Shown one piece after another: positions 1 through 15,300 of a stretch of 64,000 nucleotides of DNA. The translations under genes were made by a program, and so were the position numbers. Location of the stretch: the NCBI GenBank assembly GCA_005281725.1, contig SSBO01000001.1, forward strand, positions 976,399 through 1,040,398. Reading direction: 5' to 3'. Positions within the stretch are counted from its first letter, which is position 1, and each line of letters begins with the position of its first letter. This stretch comes from Wuchereria bancrofti (Eukaryota > Nematoda > Chromadorea > Rhabditida > Onchocercidae). The notes beneath the pieces are model-generated. The model was not told the DNA's origin, made no database searches, and saw nothing but the letters and a program-made list of their open reading frames with translations.

Positions 1-361
1 GTATTTCCGATTAATATTTGCTAGCATTTAATCGTTTTTCAGAAATGAGATCTAATATTATCAGGTCTTGCATTTCGTGAAAAATCGAGAAATATCTGAA
101 AATATTATTATAATTTACATTTATGCATATTGATAGAAAATATTTTCATAAAAAAACATTATGAAAAATAATTAGAATACATTAATCGGAATACAACAGG
201 ATAGGAATATTATTAGCTATGGAAAGATTATCAATTCATTTATCAAAAAAAAAAAATTTTATTCAATAAATATTTTATACGCACTCAAAATTATCATTCA
301 ATTATCAATTGAATGATAAATTTGTAATTTAACTTTCTAATATGCAAAATGTGCTAATTAC

Positions 362-3300
362 CTGATCAAGCGTTGTTTGACTGATTGAATAATCTGCTGC
401 ATCTACTAATTCTGCTAATTTTCCCACTTTTTCAAAGAGTATTGACCATTTTTGTCCTTTCTCTATCATTAATTCATAATTTAAATGTAATATATGCTCA
501 TCCTGAAATTCCTTGTCAAATAATTTTTTCAATAGCAAAAATTTATTTGATATTTTCTCAGATGGAAACAATAAAATAAATAAAAAAAAAAAGAAAATCT
601 TAAAATTGTTATAATTTTTCTGTTTTTTTTTTTTTGTTTCCTATGAAATAAAAAATTTCAATAACCATTAATCGAGCATTAGGGAACATTTTTGTTACCA
701 GTTCTTTTGCTGATTCAATTTGATTAGTTGTGTATAATCGTATTGCTAAGCTATATCCACTACCATATCTGTAAATCATTAATAAAATTTGATAAATTTT
801 ATTATACCGAATATTAATTGTAATCAGTAAGTTTAGATTGTTTTTAAAAAAAGGAATCATTTAAATATTATTTTGATAGTTATTCTACAATTATAATTTC
901 AAGCATTCGATAAATTTTATTGATAAAAATTGAAATTATTAACATGCACCATTGAAATTGTTGATCTTAAGTGATAAATTTAGCTGACTTTAATTAATGA
1001 ATTAATTTGCTTAAAGTTAATTTACCATACGTTTAATTAATTAAATTAATTTAATTAATAAATTAATTTCCGCTAACTTTGACTTAATATGCTGCGTGCT
1101 GCCAAGACATCGGAATTCACCATTTGTCATAATTGCAATTTGTGTACAAAGTGCATCACATTCCTCCATGCTATGTGAAGTAAGCACTAAGGCGGTATCA
1201 CTTTCTCTGATCTTCAATAATTATCATTATCATTATTATTATCACTGCCATTATCATTATCATTATCATTATCACTATCACTATCAATACCATTGTCACT
1301 ATCATTATCACTATCACTATCATTATGACTAAGATTATCATCGTCATCATCATTATTTCACTGAGATAAAAATTACATTATCACTAACATTATCACTATC
1401 AGTAACACTATCATTATCATTATCACTATATAAATAAAATATATGCATAATATACATGTAATAAATAAGAAAGTAAATTTTACAGAAAACATGCTTTTTC
1501 TCTTTTTTATACTGTTATAATAAATTTTAGATTGTTTAATAAAAAATTTGTTTACCAAAAATGAAAAATAAAAAAAATTTAATGAAATCTTTTTTATACT
1601 ATAATGATGAATTTTAATAAAAATTGTTTAATGAAAAATTTAATTAGTTTAATGAAATGTTCTTATTTTCATCAAAGCATTCATCATTTTTCACGATATA
1701 ATTGTTGACATTAGAACTTACTTTTGATAAAATATTCCAAATGATGCGACTTGCTTTTGGATCAACTCCAGTTGTTGGCTCATCCAATAGTAGAACATCA
1801 GGTAATGTTAGTAAGGCGACACCAAGACTTAAGCGCCGTTTATTGCCACCAATGAAATTTAAAATTATTAATGCAATATTCTTTCGCTTCCATTTTTTGT
1901 TTCTTCATTCTCTATTTTATTTCCCTTTTTTGCTAATTAAAATTTTCAGAGTAAAAATGTTAAGAAATGAAATTTATCTCAAATGATGTCAAAAATAACT
2001 AAAAAAGTTTTTTTAAAAAAAAAAACCAAAAAAAGAAATGAAAAAAAAAGCTTGAAGTGTTATCGAACGTTGAAAGAAATATGATTAAATGTATTCTTTA
2101 AAAAAAAAAAAAAATTGCTTAAAGCTTTTTCAAACGAAATTTATTACAGTAAAGTACTATTGTGATCTTATCAGCTTAATCAGTCTGTAATCATTGCATA
2201 TAAAACAAAATTAACAATCGTTATTGTTATCATTATCATACATTTGAATATAAGCAGTACACTAATTCAACTATTATTTCATTTTAGCTACAAAATACAC
2301 AATATTTTCTTTCTTATCAATACTTTATTATTTCAAATAGTAAAATGAATCGTTTGTCATCTATGTTAGTTATCAAATCTAACACATAAAATTTACCAAA
2401 ATTAATCCAAAAAGATTTAAAATTTCAATATTTTCTAATGCATATATCCTCCGTATTAGCTTCAACTTTAATTTAAAAAAAAAGAAGTAACATTTTCTCA
2501 TAAAGAAAAACAAATAAATAAATAAATAAGAGTTAAATGATAGAGAAAAAGAAAAAAGATGATAGCAATATGTATTTCATTCACATTAAATTATAATTAA
2601 CATTTCTCAAATACATCCATTATTTTATTAGTTTTTCATTTAGCAAATAAGCTTATTACAAAATAATCAATAATTCATAATTATTTCATTCTTTCATTGA
2701 CAAAAAAATAAGTAAAAATATCCCCATTTCACTTTCGTTTGTTTGTTTTTTTCCACTTCTTTTTTTCTCTCCTTTTTGATAAATTTGAAATTGATTAAAA
2801 TTTTCTAATCAATCATGTTTTGCTAGTATACGTAGTAATGGTCGTAATTTCATCCACCATTGTTCCATTGGTAAACGATGAGCAAAATCAGCATCATTCA
2901 TTAATTCTTCGACCGGTGTTAAACAAACATATTTACCAATTAATCCTTGTAATGTTGCTGTACCCGAATGATAAATATTTGTTTTTTTATATTCTTTCAT
3001 TTGTCCAAGAAGATGTACCACTGCTCGTGCACCCATTTTAGCAGCAAAAAGTCGATCAAATGGTGATGGATTACCACCTTGTTGTGTATGTCCTAATACA
3101 TTTGTACGTGTTGTAAAAATACCTTTACCTTCTTCGGCAAATAATTGTCGAATAAATTCGGATGTATAATTATCAGATGCTTTTTCATTACGTACAATAA
3201 GATAACGTTGTGCGCCAGTTTTCATCTTTTCCGCAATAATATTAATATCATTGATTAATTGATGAACATTAAATGCTTCTTCATAAATATATGCAGCATC

Positions 3301-6300
3301 AGCACCACTTGCTAATGCTGATAATGTTGCTAAATAGCCACAATAATTTCCCATTGTTTCAATAATAAATACTCGTCGTTTAGTACCAGTTGCTGATTGC
3401 TTAATTTTATCAATCATTTTACAAATTTCATTTAATGATGTATCAGCACCAAGTGTAAAACCTGTTCCTGGTACATTATTATTAATTGTTGTTGGTAAAA
3501 CACACATTGGAATACGAAATGGTGGATAATGTTGACGATTTTGTGCAAATATTAAGCATGTATGATATGCATTAAAACCACCAATTATAATTAAACTATG
3601 AATGTTAAAATGTAGTAAATTTTTTGCCATTAATGGTAATGTATCATTAGTTGGAAGAATTGGTTGTGAGCCAAGAAATGAACCACCTTCAGATGACCAT
3701 AATGTTACATCATTCCATTCCATTTTTTGAAATTGTCCAGATGCAAGACCTTCATTTGAATTATAAATGCAATATGGTGTACAACCATATAAAATTGCTG
3801 TTCGTACACAACTCATTACAGCTGCATTACAACCAGCACATGGTGAGCCAACATTCATTATTGCAATATTAAAACCATCTGATATTGGCTCATATTTACG
3901 AATTTTTGATAATGTTCGATACATTTCAACGTTACGTCGAAAACTACGTCCACGTAATTTTAATGCCATTGCCCAATCTTTTATATCCATTGCTGTTTTA
4001 ACAGCTTTTGTACGTTCTACACATTTCATTAATGGTATACGTACCATTTGATTACCATCAATTGAGACAACACATGGCTCTGATTCAGCATTCATTTCCA
4101 TAAGTGCTATTGTCGCTTCTGCGCCCATTCGACAACCTAACAAACGATCAAATACTGATGGACTACCACCACGTTGAATATGGCCAAGAATTGTTATCCG
4201 TGTATCATATTTCATTTTCTTTCTGATTACATCTCGAATCATTGTTGATGTTATTGCTGTACCATTATGATCAATTGCGCCTTCAGCTACAATTACAATA
4301 TTGACACGATTACCATCATCGCGCATTTGTTTTAATTTTTTGCATAAAATATGTTTCCAATGAGGTGGTGGTGGCCATTCCGGAATGAAACAAAAATCAG
4401 CATCCAATGCTAATGATGCAGCTAATGCTAAATAACCACAATTACGTCCCATAACCTGAAAGAAAGAAAAACAAAAGTTTAAATTTAAAAAATTTAATTA
4501 TTTAATTACAAATCTAATTGTTAATTCCTTTTTTTTAAAAAAAATAAGAATTACAAAAATTACCTCAATTACAAAACATCGTTGATGACTGTGTGCAGTT
4601 GAACGAACTGAATCAACAGCTTCTGTAATTCGATGTAATGCAGTATCTGTTCCAATTGTCATATCAGTGCCACAAAAATCATTATCAATTGAACCAACAA
4701 TTCCAACAATTCGAATTGCTTTACATTTTTCAGCATCTTCATTGCTAATTAATTTTGCATTTAATAATTCTTTAACTAATCCAGACCATTCATTTCGAAA
4801 TGTATTAGCACCTGTTAATGATCCATCACCACCAATACATACCAATGATGTAATACCATGTCGAATTAAATTTTCCGCTGCTTTTAAACGTCCTGCTCGT
4901 TCACGAAAATCTTTGCAACGTGCTGAACCAATTATTGTGCCACCTTTTTGAATAATATCCGAAACTGTATTCCAATTAGCTTCTCGAATAAATTTACCAC
5001 CATCAACCATACCTTGATAACCTTCATGAATACAGAATACTCGTGCGCCTAAGTAAAGACCAACTCGAACAATTGCGCGTACCGCACTATTCATACCTGG
5101 TGCATCACCACCGCTAGTAAATAAACCCATAATTTGACCTTTGTATTTGCCTTTTGTAATAACTGATCCTTCATGACCATTACTTGCTTTAATTTGAAAT
5201 TCTATCTCAGAATTAACATCAGCTGCAGCAACATCAGGTAATTCGTTTACCACTTCTTCAATTTCACTCATCAATTTCTAATTTTCACCAATCGTTAATG
5301 ACAAATAAAAGCTTAATAATTTTGTCACAATAATTCACAAGTTAAAATAGTATACAAATTAAAAATTCAAATAAAAAATTTTGAATATATATATGTATTA
5401 CTCATTTAGCCATTTTAGTAATTTTTGAATTTTTTGAAACTTCATTTTTTAAAACTGAAAATACAACATTTTGAATATGTAAATCATAATTAATGCAAAA
5501 TTTTCACATTTTAAAAATTATTCCAAATCACCTGAAATGTATGCTAATTCAGCGCCTTCAACTATGCGTAATTTAATTTCATAATAGCATAAAAGTATCA
5601 TAATATAGGAGTTATTATTATTTTTTTTTTAAAGTAAATAAATTTACTTATTGTACATTTCGTTCATTTTCCATTAATCGTAATCAAATTGAGTTGTAGA
5701 AAATTATCAAAATTTTGCATATACCATTAGGAAATTGTAAATTGTATAATAAAATTGAATAGAGTTAAGATTATTACACACAAAATATACAATATGATAA
5801 GGATATGATAATGATGACAGGGCAAAAAAATATGATAAAGATGATAAGAAAAAAGAATATGGTAAGACTAATTAATTAAAGATTATGTTGAATGATACTT
5901 AAAAGTTTATTATAACTAGAAAAATGATAAATAAAACTAACCTGTATGTTTTAATTAGATTATTTTTATATTTATTAAGTGCGACAGCATTAATCATCGT
6001 ATCAGTAATTTGCATAATGTCACATTCTTTGACACCACGCAATCGTGCAAACATTTGTAACGTTTCTTGGCCAGTCATTTCGCCAATAAGTGCATCAAAC
6101 TGTGGACAGTATCCAATATGATCATATGCCTTTAAAAAAAAGAATAAAAAAATCATAATTAAAAGATAATTTTGTTTTATTTATTTGCAAGAAAATAATG
6201 AAAATCGATAATTGTAAAAACTTAAATTAAATGATATATTTCAGAATTTAATAATGAGAAAATAAATAATTCATCACATATTTCACCTTTATATAATTTA

Positions 6301-9300
6301 TTATTTAGTGTAAAAAAGAAAAAACAAATAATAATTCAAACTTTTCTCCATTCAGTTTGAATATTAAAACCATAAATATATGCATCACCCGCACAACTTT
6401 CACTTTCACCAGTTAACATCTGAAATGTTGTCGTCTTACCAGCTCCATTTACACCTGAAAAAAAATTTTTTTTTTCTTTGAAATATTAAACATTCAATTT
6501 AATTGAATTTAACTTAATATTCACATAATGTAGTAAGCCTTCTACAAAAAAAAATATGTCATCAAATTTTTTTAGAGAGAAAGAGAGGAAGAAAGAATGA
6601 ATATATATAAAATACAAAATTTCATTCAAAATTGCACATCTCATATTAATATTGATTTATTTGAATAAATACTTTCAATGTTTATTAATCTTACTACAAA
6701 AAAAAAAAAAAAAGAAAAACTATCTTGAGAAAATTTCATAAAAAGATAAAAATTTGTCACTGAAAACATTTCAAATTAATATTGATTTATTTAAATAAAT
6801 CCTTTCAATGTTTATTGATATTACTAATTTCTTTTTCAATTCAATATTTTAATTTGAAACTTAATTTGAAAAAAATAAAATAAAATTTATATAATACAAA
6901 CCTAATAAGCCAAAGCATTCGCCTTTTGCAACATGAAAATTAATTTTATTGACAGCGTTCACATTTCCAAACCATTTTTCAAGATTACGTACAATCACTG
7001 ACGCATCATTATTTTTCATTTCACGTATCTTTTCTCTTTCCATCATAACATCCATATCTTCATTACACGTTTGAAAAATTTCCATATTAGCTATCTGTTA
7101 AAAAAAAAACAAAGAGAAACTGAAAAAAATTTTACTTATCTTTTAACTATATCAAAAAAAAAAATTTCTAAATTTTTATTATAATTTAAGAAAAAAGCAT
7201 TAATAATGAAATTATTGTAATTGAAAAGGAAACATTAAATGAAATTATTTAAATTCCATTAAAATAATTTTATCATTTTCAAATGTAAAATATTTCGCAT
7301 TTAAATTTTTTAATCATTAATTTACTAATAAACGTTAGTGATTTTATCACTTCTTTAGTACGATAGAAAAATATTAATTGAGAAGAAAAAATCGATTCTA
7401 TTCATAATTTATTTCAATTCTTTTATTAATTTTCAATTAAAACAAAACATTCTCTTCACTTTTTTTCTAAAGTAAAGAATAATTAAACTTGCGAGATATT
7501 TATTAATTTAAAAAAAAAAAAGATGAATGAATGTGAAAAAGAAGAAATGAATGTAATTTTAAAAAAAAAATCCAAAATTTTCTAGTGTTAAAAAAATTAA
7601 TCTTTCTTTTAAAAAAAAAAAGGAAGATTGATTAAAAGAAAAATCATACCTTATTGTATTAGTACCAAATAAGCAAATAATATATTTACCTGATTTTAAT
7701 TAACAATTAGTAAAGTAATTAATTACTAACCTTATTACTAACACTTATTTTACCATCTCTGTTCAACAGCAATCGTTTAATAATTCCAATAAAATTAATT
7801 TCACATGTAGCAATAGCAAGCCAAAAAATGATTGAATGAAGAAGTAAAAATACAATCATTAATGCCATTCCCATTTTACCCGTACTTATTAACATATTAT
7901 CAACATAAAGTCGTTCTGAAAAAAAAAGAGAAAGAAAATGCAAATTTTTTAATCTCATAAATATAACAAATCAATCAATTAATTAATTAATTAATTAAAA
8001 ATTTATATTCAGAAACGAAAAATTGGCGGATCATAACTATATTATTGTTTGTTTCATTATTATTTAGTGCTATAATTTTTAAATAATCTCTGTCAAAATA
8101 GCACAAATAAATTTTTGATGATCACTATATTATAGTTTTTCTATCATCATTTAATCTCTTCTCTTTTTCGATTTGAAGATTTATTTAAATGATACCATCT
8201 TATTAATCATTAGGTAGGCCTTATCAACATAACCACATAAATTAATTAATTAATTAATTAATAAGAATGAATATCGTCAATATATTGAATAGTAAATGAA
8301 ATGAACGAAAAACTTGCAATTGTCAGTTTTCCACTCCATAAATCCTTCATTCCTTCTTTCCTTTTCTTTTTTTAAATTTTAAATCCAACATAAATTAATA
8401 GAATTATGAAATTATTATTTGTAAAAGAAAAGAAAAATTAACCATCGCTGTTACCACAACATTCCTTCGCTATTTTACGAATTTCATCAATTGAACAATC
8501 AATTATTTTGCATGCTGCATGCGTATGCTCGTTTGTGTAAGCTTTTGAAAAGCATAAACTTAAATTATAAGTGGGAAATAATAATGATAAAATAATTGAA
8601 AGTGTATTCGCCGTATCTTTGCTACTTGCTTTTTCAACAATCGAAACAGCAACCGCACCAATCATACCTGTTTGAGAGATCGATTAGATAAGGAAATGAA
8701 ATAAACTACGGAAAATTAAAAAAAAAAAAAAATCATTCATATTTAATGCGATAAATATTACTAAATAAATAATCATGCTAATGTGAAGGATTGATAACAG
8801 ATAATCATTGCTAATGTGAAGGATTGATAACAGATAATCATTGCTAATGTGAAGGATTGATAACAGATAATCATTGCTAATGTGAAGGATTGATAACAGA
8901 TAATCATTGCTAATGTGACAAGCATTCTGATGTGACAAACATTACTACTACTAAATAATCATTTCTGATACTGCTATACAGATTTCCAATTGCTTAGAAT
9001 GCTGTTCGATCAATGATTCATCGATGAAATCAGTCGATAATTATAAGAGAAATTTTAAATTAGATAAGACAATTTAAATTATTCCATTTTTGAAGAGAAA
9101 ATGATGAATTAGTAGAAATGAATAATTTCACTAAAATTGATAAACTTTTGAAAAAAAACGAAAACAAAACAATAACCTGTGATAAAATTATAAACACATA
9201 TGGTAGCATTTCCATTTGTTGGTGATTTGAACATTGTTGAACACCAATAAATAAATGGTAATTCAGCCCAAGCATATAGTAACATAATCAAATATACTGT

Positions 9301-12300
9301 TAGTGTTACCGTACTGCGAGTTGTAAATTCCTAAATATTTGAAAAATATTTGCAAAAATTGAATTGATATTGAAATATCGAATTAATATTGAAATATGAA
9401 ATTGAATTAATATTAAAATTTAACCAACTTTTATATCAGCTATAAAAAAGACAATAATGCAAAGTGTTGCAGGTATGAGAAAAACTGTGATATCCCATAG
9501 AAATGCTGTCAACCAATATGTCCAATGTCGTAATCCACACATTATCTATAAAAAATAATTAAACTTTTTTTTTTTGTAATAATTTTGGAAATTAATTTTT
9601 TTCTTTTAGCAAATTGTTCTAAGCTGAAAATATAATATTGAATTAGACAATAATTTTTAAATAAAACTATTTGGAATTATTTAGTATGGAATAAATGATT
9701 ATGATAAGATGACATCAATAGACTAATTTTTATTACTTTCTAATATTCTTATCACAAGAAATGTTTATTTTTGAAAATATTTCATTTTTCATTTGTGAAT
9801 TTCAAAAAATTAATACAATACCTGCATATGTTTGGATTTTGTCGTTCTCTCATAAATGATAAAGTTAATAAAACTTGCAACCACAGCGCTCAATGACATA
9901 ATAGCTGCAAAACCAATTGTCAACGCTGCTTGATTGATGACATTTTGACTTTTGAGTGTATCTGTAGCTGCTGGAGGTAATGGATGATTGCTGACCTATT
10001 TAAAAAAGGAAATATAATAATTAATTTTTCCTGTAATTTCTATTTTACAATGAAATTAGTCTTAAATCAATTATTGAATAAAAAATTTTTAACTAAAATA
10101 AAACATTTTGTTTAATTATAATTAAATTTATTTCATCAGGTATATTAAAATGGTTAATTAATTACAAAAAAAATATTTACCTGTATAGAGATATTACGTT
10201 GGATACTTTTACTTATAATTGCTATATCAGCAAGATTAACTGCTAATGGCGGAGAATGTAATGCATAATTATTGAACATTGCTAAAAAGGAAAAAAAAAA
10301 TCTTTTTTTTTTGAATCATTTTATAAATTCATTAACTTCATTAATTATAAAATCGTAATTAAAGTAAATAATGAATTACAACTTACCGATAAACCAATCA
10401 TGAGCAAATAAATTGTTGTAATAATTATATGCGACTGGATTATGTAAGCCAAAGCCACGATCTTTTTTCTATTAATTAATGTGACATAATTAATTACGAT
10501 AAATTAATAAGGTGCAGGAAATTCTATCTAATATTATCGCTCTTTTATTTTTAAAAAAATGAATCTAAGATAAATACAATAAAAATTGCTGCATTGGTAG
10601 TAAAATATAATGAATAAAATTTATTTTGGGCATTAATATAAATATTTGAATTCAAATAAATTTGATTTAGAACAAATTAATTCTTGAAATTTCGATTAAA
10701 AGAAAAATTCACAGATAAGTAATCCATTCATTAAAAAAAAAATCATAGATAATCATTTAATCAATAATTTAATTTCTTAATAACTATCTAATATTTGAAA
10801 TGCAAAATTACTTGATCCAAACTTCGAATCAATTCTTTGTTGATATCATCAGTGATAGTTAATTGAAATGGATATTTATGCATAACATTTAGAGCGGCTG
10901 CTTCTTGTATTACTCTAAAATTTCCATTTTGTTTACGATTTATTTTATTTATTTATTTACTTTTTTTTTGGAAAAAATTAAAATTGGATTAAGCTATGAT
11001 AACAATAGAAAAGCTATACGCTTGAATATTGTTGATAGAATGATTATTTGATAAGGCTTAAAGTTATTAACTTTTTTAAAATTTAACTTTTATTAGTTAT
11101 TGTAAAATTTATACATGAAAAAGTTTTATTGAAAATAAATAATCATACTGATTACATTTATTCATATACATATATTTAAGCATGTACATTTGCTAAAATA
11201 TGATTAATTACTTAATTTAAAAATCTATCGATTAAAATGTTAGCTAATACTAATTAATACTGTAATGCTATTATATGTTTAATTAATTCAATAAATTAAA
11301 TTACAACAATAAATTTTAATAGTACTCGGAAAGATTTCGTTGAAAATACGCTGCTTTTATATTTCTAACATTGATATTAGCGTCAGTTGCGCCACTGTAA
11401 TATGGTTGAAAATTAATAGGAAGTTTAGGTTGCTCTTTTGGCACTGGTATCATCATACAAGCCTCCATGATAAGTAGCATACAAATAGCCTATAAATTAT
11501 GAAATGTTTTAGAGAAATAAATATTTCTCATTTTTAATTTTAGAAAATGAAAAGCAGTTTACATTTTATCATCATTGAATTTTTCAATTTTATAAAAATG
11601 ACTATGATTTATCAATTTTATAAAATCATGATTATAGAATATGATTATAGAATTTATAGAATTTATAAAATCATAATTCTAGAATATGACAATCTTTGTA
11701 TGTTATCATCAAAAGAAATTTTAATATCATTCAAATTACAACATTTAATTCAAAATATGTGAAGTATTTTGTTAAAATTACAGTTAAATTTTACGGGAAA
11801 CAATAATTCAAGTAGGAAAAATGTTCGTTTCCGGAAGAAATATGCAAAACGTTTTTGAAACATTGCTCGAAAATGCTGTCGATAATATGAATAACCTTGT
11901 AAACGAGTTTCATATCTGAGCTCTAAAAGAAATATTAATTGTTTAATTTTTTTTTAAACCAATAATAAATTATTTAGTGAAGCATTTTTGTGACAAATTT
12001 AATTGAATATGATAAATTACATTTGATAATTAATATTAGCTAGGAAATAACCATACATCCAATTGTTATATAATTATAATTATACATATTCTACAATGAA
12101 ATTTTAGTATTACTTTTAAAAATACACAAAATTAATTTTTGATACTTTACAAAAAAAATATTGAAAATATTAGTAAAAATATAAGTGGGAATTTCAAGTT
12201 CAAATTGATACCGGAAACATCAAAGTGATGTTTTTTATCTTCCGAAATATCGTTGTCTTGCACAGATAGCAATTTTTCAGCAGCGCGTTGACATACCCTA

Positions 12301-15300
12301 AAAATGTCGCATGAACAAAACAAAAAAAAGATTTAAACTAAAATCCTGAAAATGAATTAAGTTTTTTCCAATAAATTATTTCGAATAATAAATGAAATTA
12401 CCTCAAAAAAACTTCTTCCATTGTTGCCACCGATACACCAAATGTACTAATTTCAAGTAAATTTGTATTTTCTTCTAGTTGTTCAAATAAACTTGGAAAG
12501 CTATAAAAATATTAAATTTTTATTTACATCATTTGATATTAAAAAAAAGAAAAAAGAGAAAATTGCTAAATTTGAAATCAATTTTAGTATTGTATGAATT
12601 TCATATCATATAAATAAAATACTTTTAATGTAAAAAAAAAACAACTACGAATGTAATCTAATAAAATTTGATTCCATTGAATGACATTTAATTAACATTT
12701 TTTTTAAACTATTTTTTTATTATACTTTGATGAAAAATTCTAATTAATTCAAACATTAATTAAAAAAGAATAATGAAAATTATGATAAAAAATTAGATTA
12801 AAGTGAATAATAATTAAATTAAATCATATTATTCTTTCATTTAAATTTTATCATTCAATTTAAAAAACAAAAAAAACTAAATGAATGAATAAATTGTAAA
12901 ATTTACATATATCGTTGATCTGCTGGCAACAAAAATGTTACTTCAAAACCATTTGATGAATGAATGATCACATCGGGAATGAATTGTCGAAGTAATTCCA
13001 ATGTTTTCAAAACTATTTTAGTGTGTTCATCCACTTTTTTATTTTCCTTATATAATACTGTTAATCGATATTCACCAGCTGAATGTTTTTTTTTTTTGAA
13101 ATTCGATTATTAATTTTATTTTTAAATTATCATATAAAAAAAAATTTTTTTTTCTTTTTCTACAAAAATCTATTTGATTAATTTTATAATTAATGAAAGA
13201 AATTATTACTATATTCAATTTATGAATTTAAAAAAAAATGTTAAAAAAGATAGAAAAAAAAAACTTTTCTGTTTTGTTTTTCATTCAAAAATTACCATAT
13301 TTTTTTTTTAAAAATAATCCTGAACCAATGCATTGTAATTCACCATATGCTATTATTATTATTCGATCACCTAAAATATCCGCTTCATCCATATAATGTG
13401 TTGTAAGTAGTATTGTACGCCTTTTCTATAATTAAAAATAAGAAAAAGAAATTAATTTTAAATTAATTGAATAATTTTTGAAAATTTTAAATACCAAAAA
13501 AATATAAAAATTTTTATTACTGTTGTAAAAAAAAAAAAAATAAAGATCATATCTAGTAAATAATACTTTTTAAGGTATAATTGATACTGGAAAAGTTTAT
13601 TAAAGTTTATTTTTATTTAGTTTTTCTATGGGAAAAAATTTCAAACTTTTTCATCCTGAAGTAATGACCAAGTTTCACGACGTGCATCCGGATCCATTCC
13701 GGAAGTTGGCTCATCTAACAAGATCACCTAATAATATTAGAGAAATAAAAATCAATGTTACTTTTTGAGAGCGAAGAATTTATTCCAATATCATTATGAT
13801 AGATTATGAAATACAATTTTAGTTTTAGCATTTAATTATTCCAGATTTATTAAATTTAAATTCGCTTCATATCTAATAAATTAAAACTTTTTACAGGTTT
13901 ATTTTAGTTTAAAATTTAATTAATCATTCCCTTTCATCATCCAAGATATATTGCTCAGTAAATCTATTTAGTTGATTTTTTTGTTATCGCTATTTTATGA
14001 TTAATGAAAAAAATTCAAATTAATAAAATCGTCATTTTTTGAACTTCAAAAGTGCTTTAATTTTGAACTTTTACTTTGAACTTCGAAAGTGCTTTAAATT
14101 TATTAACCTCAGAACAACCAATAAGCGCAATTGCCAATGATAATTTACGCTTTTGGCCACCAGATAGATAATGCCCATAAACATTTGCCTTATGATCAAT
14201 CTTTAGTCTTTTCAAAATGTCATTTGCTTCTTTCACTTGCCAACAACGTCCTTTCAACTGCAATTGAAATATTTTATGATAAATTTACAAATAGCATCTA
14301 TTAATAGCTAATCTTTTCATATTAATTTTCAATTTTTAATTTATGCATTTAACTTTCAAATACTTAAGTAAAAAGTAAACGAAATTTAATTTTTTTTTTC
14401 CTATAGATGTGTCGTTTTTTCATTTCAGAATAAAAAACATACTAAATGTAATCAATCTCAACGATAGTTTAGGGAACTATTTGTTAAATGAAAATTAAAG
14501 TTTTTTTTTTTCTTTAATTTGTTTCATAAAAAAATCCATTTTGTAAAAATTGCTTCAAAAAAAAAATCTCATCCAAATCATTTTGTTTTTCCAATTAAAT
14601 TAACTTACTGCTAAAATTATTTCAACATTTTAGCACCTTTGACATCATTATCACACCATTTATCAAATATTAGTAAAATGATTTGATAAAACAATCATTA
14701 TCATATCACTAGCAAATAATGATAAAATAATTTGTACAATTTTACATTGAAAAATACCTTGCAAAAGAATTGAAGATGTTCCATAACTGTTAAACAATCA
14801 AAAATAATATTATATTGTGGACAAAATCCAAGTCGAGTTTGAATTTCTGATAATTCTTTGCGAATATCATAGCCTTCAATATAAGCAGTACCACTACTTG
14901 GCTGTCGTACACCTAAATTAATGAATTTAGAAAAGAAAAAGTTAATTTAAAATATTTCAATTGTATAATTTATTTTGACTGTTCGTTTTAAATCATTTAT
15001 ATCTAAAAATTTATTCAAAAAAGAAAAAAATATGTCAAATTTTTGAAAAGATTTTAAAAATTTAATTTATGTACAATTTTAAAAAATAAATTTTTCAAAA
15101 TTTTCAAAAAATATTTGCTTAAAATGTAACATTAAATTTTGTTAATAATAATTTACCTGTAAGAATTGAAAATATGGTACTTTTACCGGCACCATTTTGT
15201 CCTAATAAAACTGTTATTTGACCAGAATAGATTTTTGTATACAAATGATTCACAGCTTTTGTTTTCTTTCTTGTCTATAATTCAATTTATCGTAATTTTA

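Noticed and set aside
1096..1332. Plus-strand open frame rich in His and Tyr
   Set aside because: It is the reverse side of an ABCA exon followed by the CATTAT microsatellite.
3651..4051. Plus-strand open frames over PFK and CYLD (also 4667-4951 and 39238-39549)
   Set aside because: Antisense shadows of well-supported exons.
8684..8938. Minus-strand repeat protein ([11 protein letters not shown] units)
   Set aside because: Produced by the 33-bp intronic tandem repeat, whose period is a multiple of three.
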